Assembly (NCBI GenBank): GCA_041660545.1
Contig: JBAZWE010000043.1
Span: 1-15,327 of the forward strand
Source: JBAZWE01 sp041660545
Lineage (GTDB): Bacteria; Actinomycetota; Thermoleophilia; BMS3ABIN01
Direction of reading: 5' to 3'
Length of the DNA stretch: 15,327 bases
Shown here: positions 9,004 through 15,327 of the stretch, in pieces
How positions within the stretch are numbered: the first letter of the stretch is position 1
Layout of the letters: each line of letters begins with the position of its first letter
Translations under genes and position numbers: made by a program
The notes under the pieces: model-generated
What the model was told of the DNA's origin: nothing
Database searches by the model: none
What the model saw: the letters and a program-made list of their open reading frames with translations, nothing else

Positions 9004-9620
9004 TTTCCTCCCGCCGAGATAAGTGTCGCGACGGTCCTCTCCACAAACTCATCGAGTTCATCCGGAGAGCCGGTGTTCTGATATACGAAATCCGATCGCT
9101 TTTCTTTTTAGTCTTCGGGAAGCTGATGTGAGGCACGGCGCTCGAAGTCGGCCTGGCCTACGAGACCCGCATGCCTGGCGCCGCGTACTTCGGTCGGTGC
9201 CGTCACGAGCACGATCTTATCGAACAGATCCTCCATCGCCGCCTCGAATACCATTGGTATCTCAACGACTGCCAGCGGCGTCGCGGCTACATAGGATGAT
9301 TCCATCCAGTTGCTGATCTCGCCTCGCACGAGCGGAAACAGGATCGCTTCAAGCCTGTGCAGCTTTTCCTCGTCCGCGAATACTACATCCGCCAGGTCCA
9401 GGCGGCCGCCCTCATCCGGATCGACCCGTCCGAGGTTCAGGCTTTCGGATATTCGCTGCCTGACGTCTTCTCTCTGCAGCAACGCATGTACGACCTTGTC
9501 GGAACTCAAAACCGCCGCGCCGCGAGCGCCGAACATGTACAAGGCCGTGCTTTTTCCGGAGCCGATGCCACCGGTAAGCGCGACTCGTACTGTTCCTGAT
9601 TTCCCAGTTTGAGCTGACAT
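9000..9620 (-). pseudogene. coaE: Dephospho-CoA kinase gene interrupted by an in-frame TAA
   Basis: CoaE phosphorylates dephospho-CoA in the last step of coenzyme A synthesis. From ATG 9620 (AGGGG about nine bases upstream) the frame gives 170 residues with the P-loop GGIGSGKST at 17-25, the VLSSD strand end at Asp41 and a lid segment around RGARHAGLV. A TAA at 9110-9108 then stops it after HQLPED. The same frame continues for 35 codons with exactly the missing C-terminus: KEKRSDFVYQNTGSPDELDE, which corresponds to the conserved 'K..AD.V..N.GS...L' end of CoaE. It ends at TGA 9002-9000, overlapping the next gene by four bases. With one residue in place of the stop the protein would be 206 residues, the normal family length. 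A single substitution of a GAA or CAA codon would explain it. CoaE is essential, so a sequence error or recent mutation is more likely than a tolerated loss. Confidence 0.88.
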
Positions 9621-9651
9621 ATGTCAATCCCCTGTATTGATATTCCCCGGC

Positions 9652-9680
9652 AGTCTACCGGGTGGGTCATGCCGGTTCAA
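9652..9680 (-). promoter_or_regulatory. Candidate promoter for the coaE-uvrBA operon
   Basis: Between the rpsA terminator and coaE, the minus strand reads TTGAAC (9680-9675), a 17-base spacer, then TAGACT (9657-9652). Each hexamer matches the sigma-70 consensus at four of six positions and the spacing is optimal. Transcription would begin near 9645, giving a leader of about 25 bases. The terminator just upstream makes some promoter here necessary, but this particular match is moderate. Confidence 0.45.
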
Positions 9681-9690
9681 ATAATTATGG

Positions 9691-9722
9691 AAAAAAAAAG
9701 CGCCCCGCCGAAGGCGGGGCGC
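9691..9722 (-). terminator. Rho-independent terminator after rpsA
   Basis: A perfect ten-base-pair GC-rich stem (GCGCCCCGCC pairing with GGCGGGGCGC, loop of three bases) is followed on the minus strand by nine T residues. It lies 24 bases beyond the rpsA stop and is oriented for minus-strand transcription. It separates rpsA from the coaE operon. Confidence 0.95.
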
Positions 9723-9746
9723 GTAAGTGCTCGAGTCTGGAAGAAG

Positions 9747-11219
9747 TTACTCGGCTTTTGCGTCCTCGTCCTCAGCCTTTTCGCCTTCGGCGGCTTCAGT
9801 CTCCGCCTCGGGCTCTTCCTCTACAGTATCTTTCAGTTCGGGCTCAGCGGCAAGGTCGGGTTCCGCATCCACCAGCTGAGGCTCATCAACCAGTTCGATG
9901 CCGGCGTCAGCCAGTTCGATATCGGCCGCTGCCTCCTCCTCAACCGGCGGTTCGTAACCGGGCCGGTCCGGGAAGATCTCATCGCTTAAGCCAAGGCTCT
10001 CGGCCTCGACGAACTTTTCTTCTTCAACCTGGGGTTCTGATTCCGGTGCTTCGTCGGTAGCCTCTTGTGTCTCTTCGCCAGCTTCGCCCTCTTCGGTGAT
10101 TTCCTCGTGAAGACGCTTGATGCTGAGCGAAAGGCGGCGACGCTGCGCGTCGATCTCAATAATCTTGACCTCGACGTCATCGCCGACGGCCACGACTTCT
10201 TCAGGCTTTTCAACATGGTGGTCGGCCAGCTCGGAAATGTGCACCAGTCCCTCGATGCCCTCGCTGATCTGGACAAAAGCGCCAAAGCTCACGAGCTTGG
10301 TGACCTTGCCTGTCATCGTGTCGCCGACATTATGAGCGTCGACAAGGCTTGCCCACGGATCTTCCTGGGTCTGCTTGAGACCAAGGGATACGCGCTGGCG
10401 GTCCTTGTCGATGTCGAGTACCTTGACCTTGACCTCCTGGCCGACGGTCAACACCTCTGAAGGATGATTGACATGTCCCCAGGACAGTTCGGATATGTGA
10501 ATGAGTCCGTCGATGCCTTCCAGATCCACAAAGGCGCCGAAGTCCACGATGTTCGATATGACACCGATGACTACATCGCCCGGCTGCAGTTTGCCCAGGA
10601 TCTGCTCCCTGACTTCCTTGCGCTCTTCCTCGAGCACCGCTCTGCGGGAGAGAACCACGTTGTTGCGGCTGCGGTTGAGCTCGATGACCCGGCAGGTCAG
10701 CGTGCGGCCCATGTACTCATCGAGGTTCTGGATGCGGCGGATGTCCACGAGGGACGCGGGAAGGAAACCACGCACGCCCAGGTCGAGGATAAGACCGCCC
10801 TTGACGACCTCGATCACGGTGCCGTCGATGGTGGCGGCCTGCTGCTCGACTTCCTCGATCCTCTTCCATGCCTGCTCGAAGCGGGCGCGTTTCTTGGAGA
10901 GTATGAGGCGGCCTTCGGCGTCTTCCTTCTGCATGACAAGAGCGTCGATTTTATCGCCGACGCTGACTTCATCTTCGGTGCTTACCGACTTGCGAATCGA
11001 CAACTCGCTGGCCGGGATGACTCCCTCGGACTTATACCCTATATCTACCAGGATCTCGTCTTTGTCGATACGGACGACTTCGCCGCTGACAATATCTCCC
11101 TCCTGGAAAATATTGATGGTCATATCGTAGTTGGGCTCTTCTTTCCCATCCACGATCTTGAGCAGTCCCCCACTCCCTTCTACAAGCTGGATCTCTTCTT
11201 CTTCGTTGATTTTTTGCAT
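9747..11219 (-). CDS. rpsA: 30S ribosomal protein S1 (four S1 domains)
   Basis: S1 binds mRNA on the small ribosomal subunit and helps start translation. The protein has 490 residues with four S1 (OB-fold) repeats at roughly 38-108, 127-194, 212-281 and 297-366. The last two carry the strong signature DFGAFVDL...IDGLIHISELSW and SFGAFVQI...EGLVHISELA. E. coli S1 has six repeats; four repeats plus a tail is the actinobacterial form (M. tuberculosis RpsA is of similar length). Residues from about 370 to the end form a low-complexity acidic tail of Glu, Ala and Asp, likely disordered. The start is ATG 11219 with AAAGGA 13 bases upstream, a longer spacing than usual. The gene has its own -10 element and terminator, so it can be transcribed as a single unit, as suits a highly expressed protein. 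Confidence 0.96.
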   Translation of the reverse strand: MQKINEEEEIQLVEGSGGLLKIVDGKEEPNYDMTINIFQEGDIVSGEVVRIDKDEILVDIGYKSEGVIPASELSIRKSVSTEDEVSVGDKIDALVMQKEDAEGRLILSKKRARFEQAWKRIEEVEQQAATIDGTVIEVVKGGLILDLGVRGFLPASLVDIRRIQNLDEYMGRTLTCRVIELNRSRNNVVLSRRAVLEEERKEVREQILGKLQPGDVVIGVISNIVDFGAFVDLEGIDGLIHISELSWGHVNHPSEVLTVGQEVKVKVLDIDKDRQRVSLGLKQTQEDPWASLVDAHNVGDTMTGKVTKLVSFGAFVQISEGIEGLVHISELADHHVEKPEEVVAVGDDVEVKIIEIDAQRRRLSLSIKRLHEEITEEGEAGEETQEATDEAPESEPQVEEEKFVEAESLGLSDEIFPDRPGYEPPVEEEAAADIELADAGIELVDEPQLVDAEPDLAAEPELKDTVEEEPEAETEAAEGEKAEDEDAKAE

Positions 11220-11288
11220 TTAGTTGTTTGATTCCTTTCTAAAAAAATTTAGCCCGCGCGGCGACAAGCGCTTTGCGTGCCAGAAATC

Positions 11289-11294
11289 ATTATA
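11289..11294 (-). promoter_or_regulatory. Consensus -10 element of the rpsA promoter
   Basis: The minus strand has a perfect TATAAT in the 189-base gap between polA and rpsA. Transcription would begin near 11282, giving a leader of about 62 bases. No good -35 hexamer lies 16-19 bases upstream (TTCCAT at 17 bases is poor), so the assignment rests on the -10 and on location. The leader holds a GC-rich stretch followed by seven T residues and the distant ribosome site. Confidence 0.6.
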
Positions 11295-11408
11295 CAGAAG
11301 GCAAGAGAGGTATGGAAGCTAACCCCGGTATGGCGCTGTGCGTAATCCGAAAAATGCCCAGTCGCGTGATCCGCGAAGATGGCAGGAACGTTCCCAAATA
11401 TGACAGAG

Positions 11409-14009
11409 TTACTTGGCCTCGACCCACGTCTCTCCGACGCCAACGTCGACTTCGAGCGGCGGGTCGAGCCGCCAGGCGCCGGACATCTCGCGGCGTGCAA
11501 GTTCGGCGACGGCCGGTGCTTCCGCTTCGGGCGCCTCGAAGACCAGCTCATCGTGGACCTGGAGTACGATCCGCGCTTCGAGTCCTTCCTTTTTGAGAGC
11601 GATACAGGAGTTGACCATGGCAATCTTTATTATGTCAGCGGCACTGCCCTGGATAACGGTATTGACGGCGAGACGCTCACCCAGGCGGCGGATGCGCTCG
11701 TCGGAAGAGCGCAACTCGGGGATGGCGCGGCGGCGGCCGAGGACCGTCACGACGAAACCGTCTTCGCGGGCCAGCTCTATCGTGCTCTCGCGAAAAGCCG
11801 CGACCTTCGGGTAGCGCGCCATGTAGGTTTCGATATAACCGGCGGCTTCCTCCCTTGATATGTCGAGCTGTTCTGCCAGGCCGAAGGCGCTTATGCCGTA
11901 CATGATGCCGAAATTGACCGCCTTGGCGCGGTTGCGCTGTGTGTGCGTGACTTCTTCCGGCTCGAGGTTGAAGACCTCGGCTGCAGTGTCGCGGTGCACG
12001 TCATCACCGGAATCGAAAGCCTGACGCAGTTTGGGCTCTCCGGAGAGGTGAGCCATTATGCGCAATTCGACCTGCGAGTAATCTGCGACGATGAGCCTTT
12101 GCCCCTCCTCAGCGATAAAGCAGTCGCGAATTTTTTCACCCAGCGGTGTGCGGATGGGAATGTTCTGCAGATTCGGATTGCTGGATGAGATGCGGCCGGT
12201 GGCGGTGACCGTCTGGTTGAAAGTCGTATGAATGCGCCAGGTTTCCGGGTCGGCGATCCCTGGCAGCGCCAGCAGATAGGTGTTGGACAGCTTGGCCAGT
12301 TCGCGATAGGTCTCGATTTTGGGAATAATCTTGTGCAACCCGCGCAGATTCTTTAAAACCGACGCGTCAGTCGAGAAACCGGTCTTGGTCTTTTTTCCTG
12401 TTGGCAGTTTCAGTTTCTGAAAAAGGATAGCGGCAAGCTGCTGGGGTGAGTCGATGTTGAAGCTCTCGCCGGCCAGCTTGTGTATTTCGTCTTCGAGCTG
12501 TTCCAGATGGTCACTGACCTTTGCCGATATCTCACCCAGACGGGCGAGGTCGATCTTGATGCCGATGCGCTCCATGTCGGCAAAGATCCTGACGAGGGGC
12601 ATCTCGCAATCATGAAACAGCTGCGACAGACCTTTTTTGCCGAGTTCCTCGTTCTGCCGCTCCGCCAGTAGAAATGTATGGGCTGCCTTGATTGCCAGAG
12701 TGCGCTCGCCGGGGCTTGTGGCATCGAGGTCGATGTGGATGCCGGCGACCGCCGCAAGCTGATCCAGGCTATAGGTACGGGCTGTGGGTTTCAGCAGGTA
12801 GGCGGCAACCTCGGTATCATGGCTGCAGTCCAGGTCATTGGGAACAAGCGCGAGAAACTTCTTGTAATCGTGACAGATCAGACGTAGATGTTTTTTTCGC
12901 CTGGACCCGGACTGACTTGAGAGCATTTCGGCCAGCTGGCCGCGTGTGACTGTCGAGAGCATGGTTTCGTCCGTACCGGCAAAGACCGCGACCCTTACCT
13001 CGTCGTCTTTTTCCTCCCATGCCAGAGCGGTCTCCCGGGCTTTGGAAAATGCTTCGGCCAGCTGTTCCGGTTCTAAATATCTGACGAAGAATTTTTGCGT
13101 CTCTGTAACGGTCTCCTTCACCATGCCCAGTTCCTCGAGGCGCCTGAGCAGGGTGCTGAATTCAAAACGTTCCATCGTTTCACGCAAGCGTGAACGATCC
13201 GGTTCGGCATGCTTGCCCATAAAGGGCAGGATATCAACGGGCACCTCGTCATCCATGGTGGCCAGCTCTTTTGACATCAATGCCTGGTCGGCGTATTCCT
13301 CCAGCAACTGGCGGCGCTTGCCCTTGAAGTCGGCGGCGTGAGCCAGCAATTCCTCGAGCGTTTGATGTTCGGCGAGCATGAGCGCGGCGGTCTTGTCCCC
13401 CACTCCCGGGATACCCGGGATGTTGTCGGAAGTGTCTCCCTTCAGACCGATGAAGTCGGGCACCTTCCGCGGCGGGATGCCGTAACGGTCCTCGACCGCC
13501 TTGCTGTCATAGATCCTGACCTCGGAAACCCCTTTGGTGTTTGTCATCACGTAAATCTGGTCGCCGACAAGCTGTAATGCATCGCGGTCCGCGGTTACAA
13601 TCACCGTCTTCTGCTTCTTCTCCCTTGCTTCGCGGGCGAGTGTGGCCAGGATATCGTCAGCCTCGTAACCTTCCTTCTTCAGATTCTCAAATCCGAAAGA
13701 TGAGACGATTTCTTCAAAGTGTTCGAACTGCAGCGAGAGGTTGTCGGGCATGGGCTTGCGCCCCGCCTTGTACTCCTCGAATTTTTCGNNNNNNNNNNAG
13801 GCGACCACGACCCCGGCCGGCTGATAATCCGTGATTATCTTGACAAGCATCGTGGAAAATCCATAGAGGGCGTTGGTGGGAAAGCCATCGCCCGTGGCGA
13901 TCGTCTCCGGCAATGCATAAAAGGCGCGGTAGGCCAAGCTGTTGCCGTCGATGAGAAAGAGAGCGTTGGTGATGTCGGGTGACTGTGCGCCGGAGTTAAC
14001 GTAACTCAT
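11409..14009 (-). CDS. polA: DNA polymerase I (assembly gap inside)
   Basis: Pol I fills repair gaps and removes Okazaki primers. About 866 codons are present. The 5' nuclease domain (about 1-290) shows FLIDGNS with Asp21, EGYEADDILA, TADRDALQL and GDTSDNIPGIPGVGDKTA. The middle region (about 310-480) keeps the fold of the 3'-5' exonuclease, but I do not see the DxE of motif I, and the motif III region (AIKAAHTFLLAER) lacks the Tyr and Asp; proofreading is probably absent. The polymerase domain is complete: motif A DYSQVELR near 641, motif B RNRAKAVNFGIMYG near 692, motif C QVHDELVFEAP near 816. Ten N at 13789-13798 fall in the nuclease domain. The frame survives, but the family expects about six more codons there. 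The start is ATG 14009, with a weak GAGAAG site, 28 bases after gpsA. Confidence 0.96.
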   Translation of the reverse strand: MSYVNSGAQSPDITNALFLIDGNSLAYRAFYALPETIATGDGFPTNALYGFSTMLVKIITDYQPAGVVVAXXXXEKFEEYKAGRKPMPDNLSLQFEHFEEIVSSFGFENLKKEGYEADDILATLAREAREKKQKTVIVTADRDALQLVGDQIYVMTNTKGVSEVRIYDSKAVEDRYGIPPRKVPDFIGLKGDTSDNIPGIPGVGDKTAALMLAEHQTLEELLAHAADFKGKRRQLLEEYADQALMSKELATMDDEVPVDILPFMGKHAEPDRSRLRETMERFEFSTLLRRLEELGMVKETVTETQKFFVRYLEPEQLAEAFSKARETALAWEEKDDEVRVAVFAGTDETMLSTVTRGQLAEMLSSQSGSRRKKHLRLICHDYKKFLALVPNDLDCSHDTEVAAYLLKPTARTYSLDQLAAVAGIHIDLDATSPGERTLAIKAAHTFLLAERQNEELGKKGLSQLFHDCEMPLVRIFADMERIGIKIDLARLGEISAKVSDHLEQLEDEIHKLAGESFNIDSPQQLAAILFQKLKLPTGKKTKTGFSTDASVLKNLRGLHKIIPKIETYRELAKLSNTYLLALPGIADPETWRIHTTFNQTVTATGRISSSNPNLQNIPIRTPLGEKIRDCFIAEEGQRLIVADYSQVELRIMAHLSGEPKLRQAFDSGDDVHRDTAAEVFNLEPEEVTHTQRNRAKAVNFGIMYGISAFGLAEQLDISREEAAGYIETYMARYPKVAAFRESTIELAREDGFVVTVLGRRRAIPELRSSDERIRRLGERLAVNTVIQGSAADIIKIAMVNSCIALKKEGLEARIVLQVHDELVFEAPEAEAPAVAELARREMSGAWRLDPPLEVDVGVGETWVEAK
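13789..13798. other. Assembly gap of ten N inside polA
   Basis: The ambiguous run replaces the segment between GVVVA and EKFEEYKAGR of the 5' nuclease domain. Pol I proteins have about ten residues there, starting with Phe-Asp and ending in TFR plus one more residue; only four codons are covered. The two flanking bases fit (TNN for Phe, NNC for His or Asp). The run is therefore a scaffolding placeholder and about 18 bases are probably missing in addition. Confidence 0.9.
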
Positions 14010-14037
14010 ATGCTTCTCGTTTCAGTTTGATGTTCCC

Positions 14038-15033
14038 TTATTCTGATTTGGGAGAACGCTTCATCAGCTCTGATACGGCTCTGCGGACGTCCTTCCCGTC
14101 ATAAACAACCGCGCAGACCTGCTCTGTTATAGGCATTTCGATGCCGTGGGCACGGGCAAGTTCAAGCACGGAGCGTGCACTGGTAAGGCCTTCGGCGACC
14201 ATGCCCATCTCCGTTTCCGCCTGCTGGGGTGTTTTGCCGTCTGCGATGAGCTCTCCCGCCATGCGGTTGCGGCTGTGGCGGCTGGTGCAGGTGGCAATAA
14301 GATCTCCCATGCCCGCCAGACCCGCGTAGGTTTTGGAATCGGCACCGGCGGCGGTTCCCAGCCGGGCCATCTCGGCAAGACCACGGGTGATCAGGCTCGC
14401 CTTCGTGTTATCCCCGAAGCCCAGACCGTCGCTCATTCCCGCCGCCAGCGCGATGACATTCTTGGTAGCCGCGCATAACTCGACGCCGATGAGATCGGGA
14501 TTGACATAAACGCGAAAGTTTTCCGTGGATATATGTGTCTGCAGCTGCCTGGCGAGATCCTGGTCGCCCGCGGCTATTGTCGAAGCGGTGGGAATATCGA
14601 GGGCCACCTCTTCGGCGTGGTTAGGACCGGAGAGAACGGCGATCCGGGATGATGCAGGTGATGGCAACTCCTCGTCAAGCACTTGCGAGAAGCGCTTGAG
14701 CGATTCCGGCTCAAGACCTTTGGTAAGGCTGAGAACAGCGGCGTGCGGATTGATGCCAGGAGCAATGCGATGCAGAACCTCGCGATAGACTTTGCTGGGA
14801 ATGGCGATGACTACCAGGTCGGCGGCCGCCATCCTGTTGCTGGCAAATGTGGAGGCGGCAAGGGTGACCGGCAGTTCGATATCTCGCAGATAATCGGGAT
14901 TCCTGTGCAAACGGTTGATCGAATCCGCCTGATCCTGACGACGACAGATTAACTCCGTTTCAATGCCGGCATTCGCCAGCAGCCGGGCGAAAGCCGTTCC
15001 CCAGCTGCCACCGCCGGTGACGGAAGCTTTCAT
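14038..15033 (-). CDS. gpsA: NAD(P)-dependent glycerol-3-phosphate dehydrogenase
   Basis: GpsA reduces dihydroxyacetone phosphate to sn-glycerol 3-phosphate, the backbone for phospholipids. The protein has 331 residues, the normal length. The N-terminal Rossmann site is TGGGSWGTAFA (6-16). The conserved block VLSLTKGLEPES and the SGPNHAEEVA segment follow. The C-terminal domain has the catalytic lysine in ATKNVIALAAG (Lys191), then GLGFGDNTKASLITRGLAEM and the GLAGMGDLIATC block. ATG 15033 has a strong AGGTGAG ribosome site five bases upstream. It directly follows plsY, whose product uses glycerol 3-phosphate, so the two consecutive steps are encoded side by side. Confidence 0.97.
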   Translation of the reverse strand: MKASVTGGGSWGTAFARLLANAGIETELICRRQDQADSINRLHRNPDYLRDIELPVTLAASTFASNRMAAADLVVIAIPSKVYREVLHRIAPGINPHAAVLSLTKGLEPESLKRFSQVLDEELPSPASSRIAVLSGPNHAEEVALDIPTASTIAAGDQDLARQLQTHISTENFRVYVNPDLIGVELCAATKNVIALAAGMSDGLGFGDNTKASLITRGLAEMARLGTAAGADSKTYAGLAGMGDLIATCTSRHSRNRMAGELIADGKTPQQAETEMGMVAEGLTSARSVLELARAHGIEMPITEQVCAVVYDGKDVRRAVSELMKRSPKSE

Positions 15034-15086
15034 TGGCGCTCACCTGCATATGAATCAGGAGACGAAGGAGACATGTGTTTCTTCAT
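15030..15086 (-). CDS. Possible 18-codon bridging ORF between plsY and gpsA
   Basis: An ATG at 15086 overlaps the plsY TGA as ATGA, the frame encodes MKKHMSPSSPDSYAGERQ, and its TGA overlaps the gpsA ATG as ATGA. Such double overlap could pass ribosomes from plsY to gpsA. The ribosome site for this ORF is weak (GGAA about nine bases upstream), gpsA has its own strong site, and the peptide resembles nothing I know. It may be chance. Confidence 0.2.
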   Translation of the reverse strand: MKKHMSPSSPDSYAGERQ

Positions 15087-15327
15087 TGTTTGCGATTCCA
15101 TGGAAATGCCACACGATTTTCCTTCCCCTTGATCAGACGTTTGAGGTTGGACCTGTGAGCGTAGAATATCACGGCTGTACCGAGTATTGTGAAGACGATA
15201 TATGCCGCCGGCTGACCGGTGACTATGACCGCGACGCTGAGCGTGACCGCCGCACTCAGCGAAGCCACTGTCACAAAACGGCCGGCAATCAACACAATCC
15301 ATAAAATCACGAAGGCAATGATAAAGA
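15083..15327 (-). CDS. plsY: Glycerol-3-phosphate acyltransferase PlsY, C-terminal fragment
   Basis: The N-terminal part lies beyond the right edge; 81 complete codons remain, open to the edge. PlsY is an integral membrane enzyme that transfers an acyl group from acyl phosphate to glycerol 3-phosphate, the first step of phosphatidic acid synthesis in most bacteria. The fragment shows two hydrophobic helices separated by a short loop, the RFVTVASLSAA segment (the 'R.vSl.Si' pattern of the family) and the typical ending FYAHRSNLKRLIKGKENRV (family pattern 'HR.NIKRL..G.E.'). The stop is TGA 15085-15083, and gpsA starts 49 bases later. Confidence 0.9.
   Translation of the reverse strand, partial: FIIAFVILWIVLIAGRFVTVASLSAAVTLSVAVIVTGQPAAYIVFTILGTAVIFYAHRSNLKRLIKGKENRVAFPWNRKQ

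Noticed and set aside
10464..11231. Plus-strand ORF of 255 codons opposite rpsA
   Set aside because: It is an antisense shadow of a codon-biased gene; the real S1 domains lie on the other strand.
11350..11377. Possible polA terminator (TCGCG/CGCGA stem with TTTTT downstream)
   Set aside because: The stem is only five base pairs and seven bases separate it from the T-run, so it is too weak to call.
11385..11394. Palindrome GGAACGTTCC downstream of polA as a LexA (SOS) box
   Set aside because: LexA boxes of Gram-positives need four bases between GAAC and GTTC; here there are none, and the site is not near uvrB or uvrA.

Overview
The window is a run of chromosomal housekeeping genes, all read from the minus strand, with two predicted cell-surface protein genes at its left end. 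Read in transcription order from right to left, it holds: the 3' end of plsY, then gpsA, polA, rpsA, an intrinsic terminator, coaE (interrupted by a stop), a lytic transglycosylase, uvrB, uvrA, a membrane-anchored DUF916-like protein, and a large secreted FN3/CBM96-type protein that runs off the left edge.

The order polA-rpsA-coaE-uvrB-uvrA and the four-domain S1 protein with a long acidic tail resemble Actinobacteriota. A lytic transglycosylase directly after coaE is an arrangement I associate with anaerobic Gram-positives. Together with moderate GC and strong Shine-Dalgarno sites, this suggests a deep-branching, probably environmental actinobacterium. That placement is inference; no rRNA is present. 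A run of ten N in polA marks the sequence as a scaffolded draft, possibly metagenomic.

Region by region. Positions 15327-11409 carry plsY-gpsA-polA, closely spaced and probably co-transcribed (phospholipid precursor synthesis plus DNA repair and replication). Positions 11408-9691 carry rpsA with its own -10 element and a strong terminator. Positions 9680-3618 carry coaE, the lytic transglycosylase, uvrB and uvrA, with a 4-nt overlap and then gaps of 6 and 7 nt, so they very likely form one operon. Positions 3617-1 carry the two surface genes, probably a separate function placed downstream.

Most of the window is ordinary. The points that merit a second look are the in-frame TAA in coaE, where the frame continues to a perfectly overlapping downstream gene; the pair of surface genes with a foldable leader between them; an 18-codon mini-ORF bridging plsY and gpsA; the catalytically degenerate proofreading region of Pol I; and the assembly gap in polA, which is shorter than the sequence it replaces. 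I found no rRNA, tRNA, CRISPR array, insertion sequence or phage gene. I found no convincing evidence of a wholly new system.
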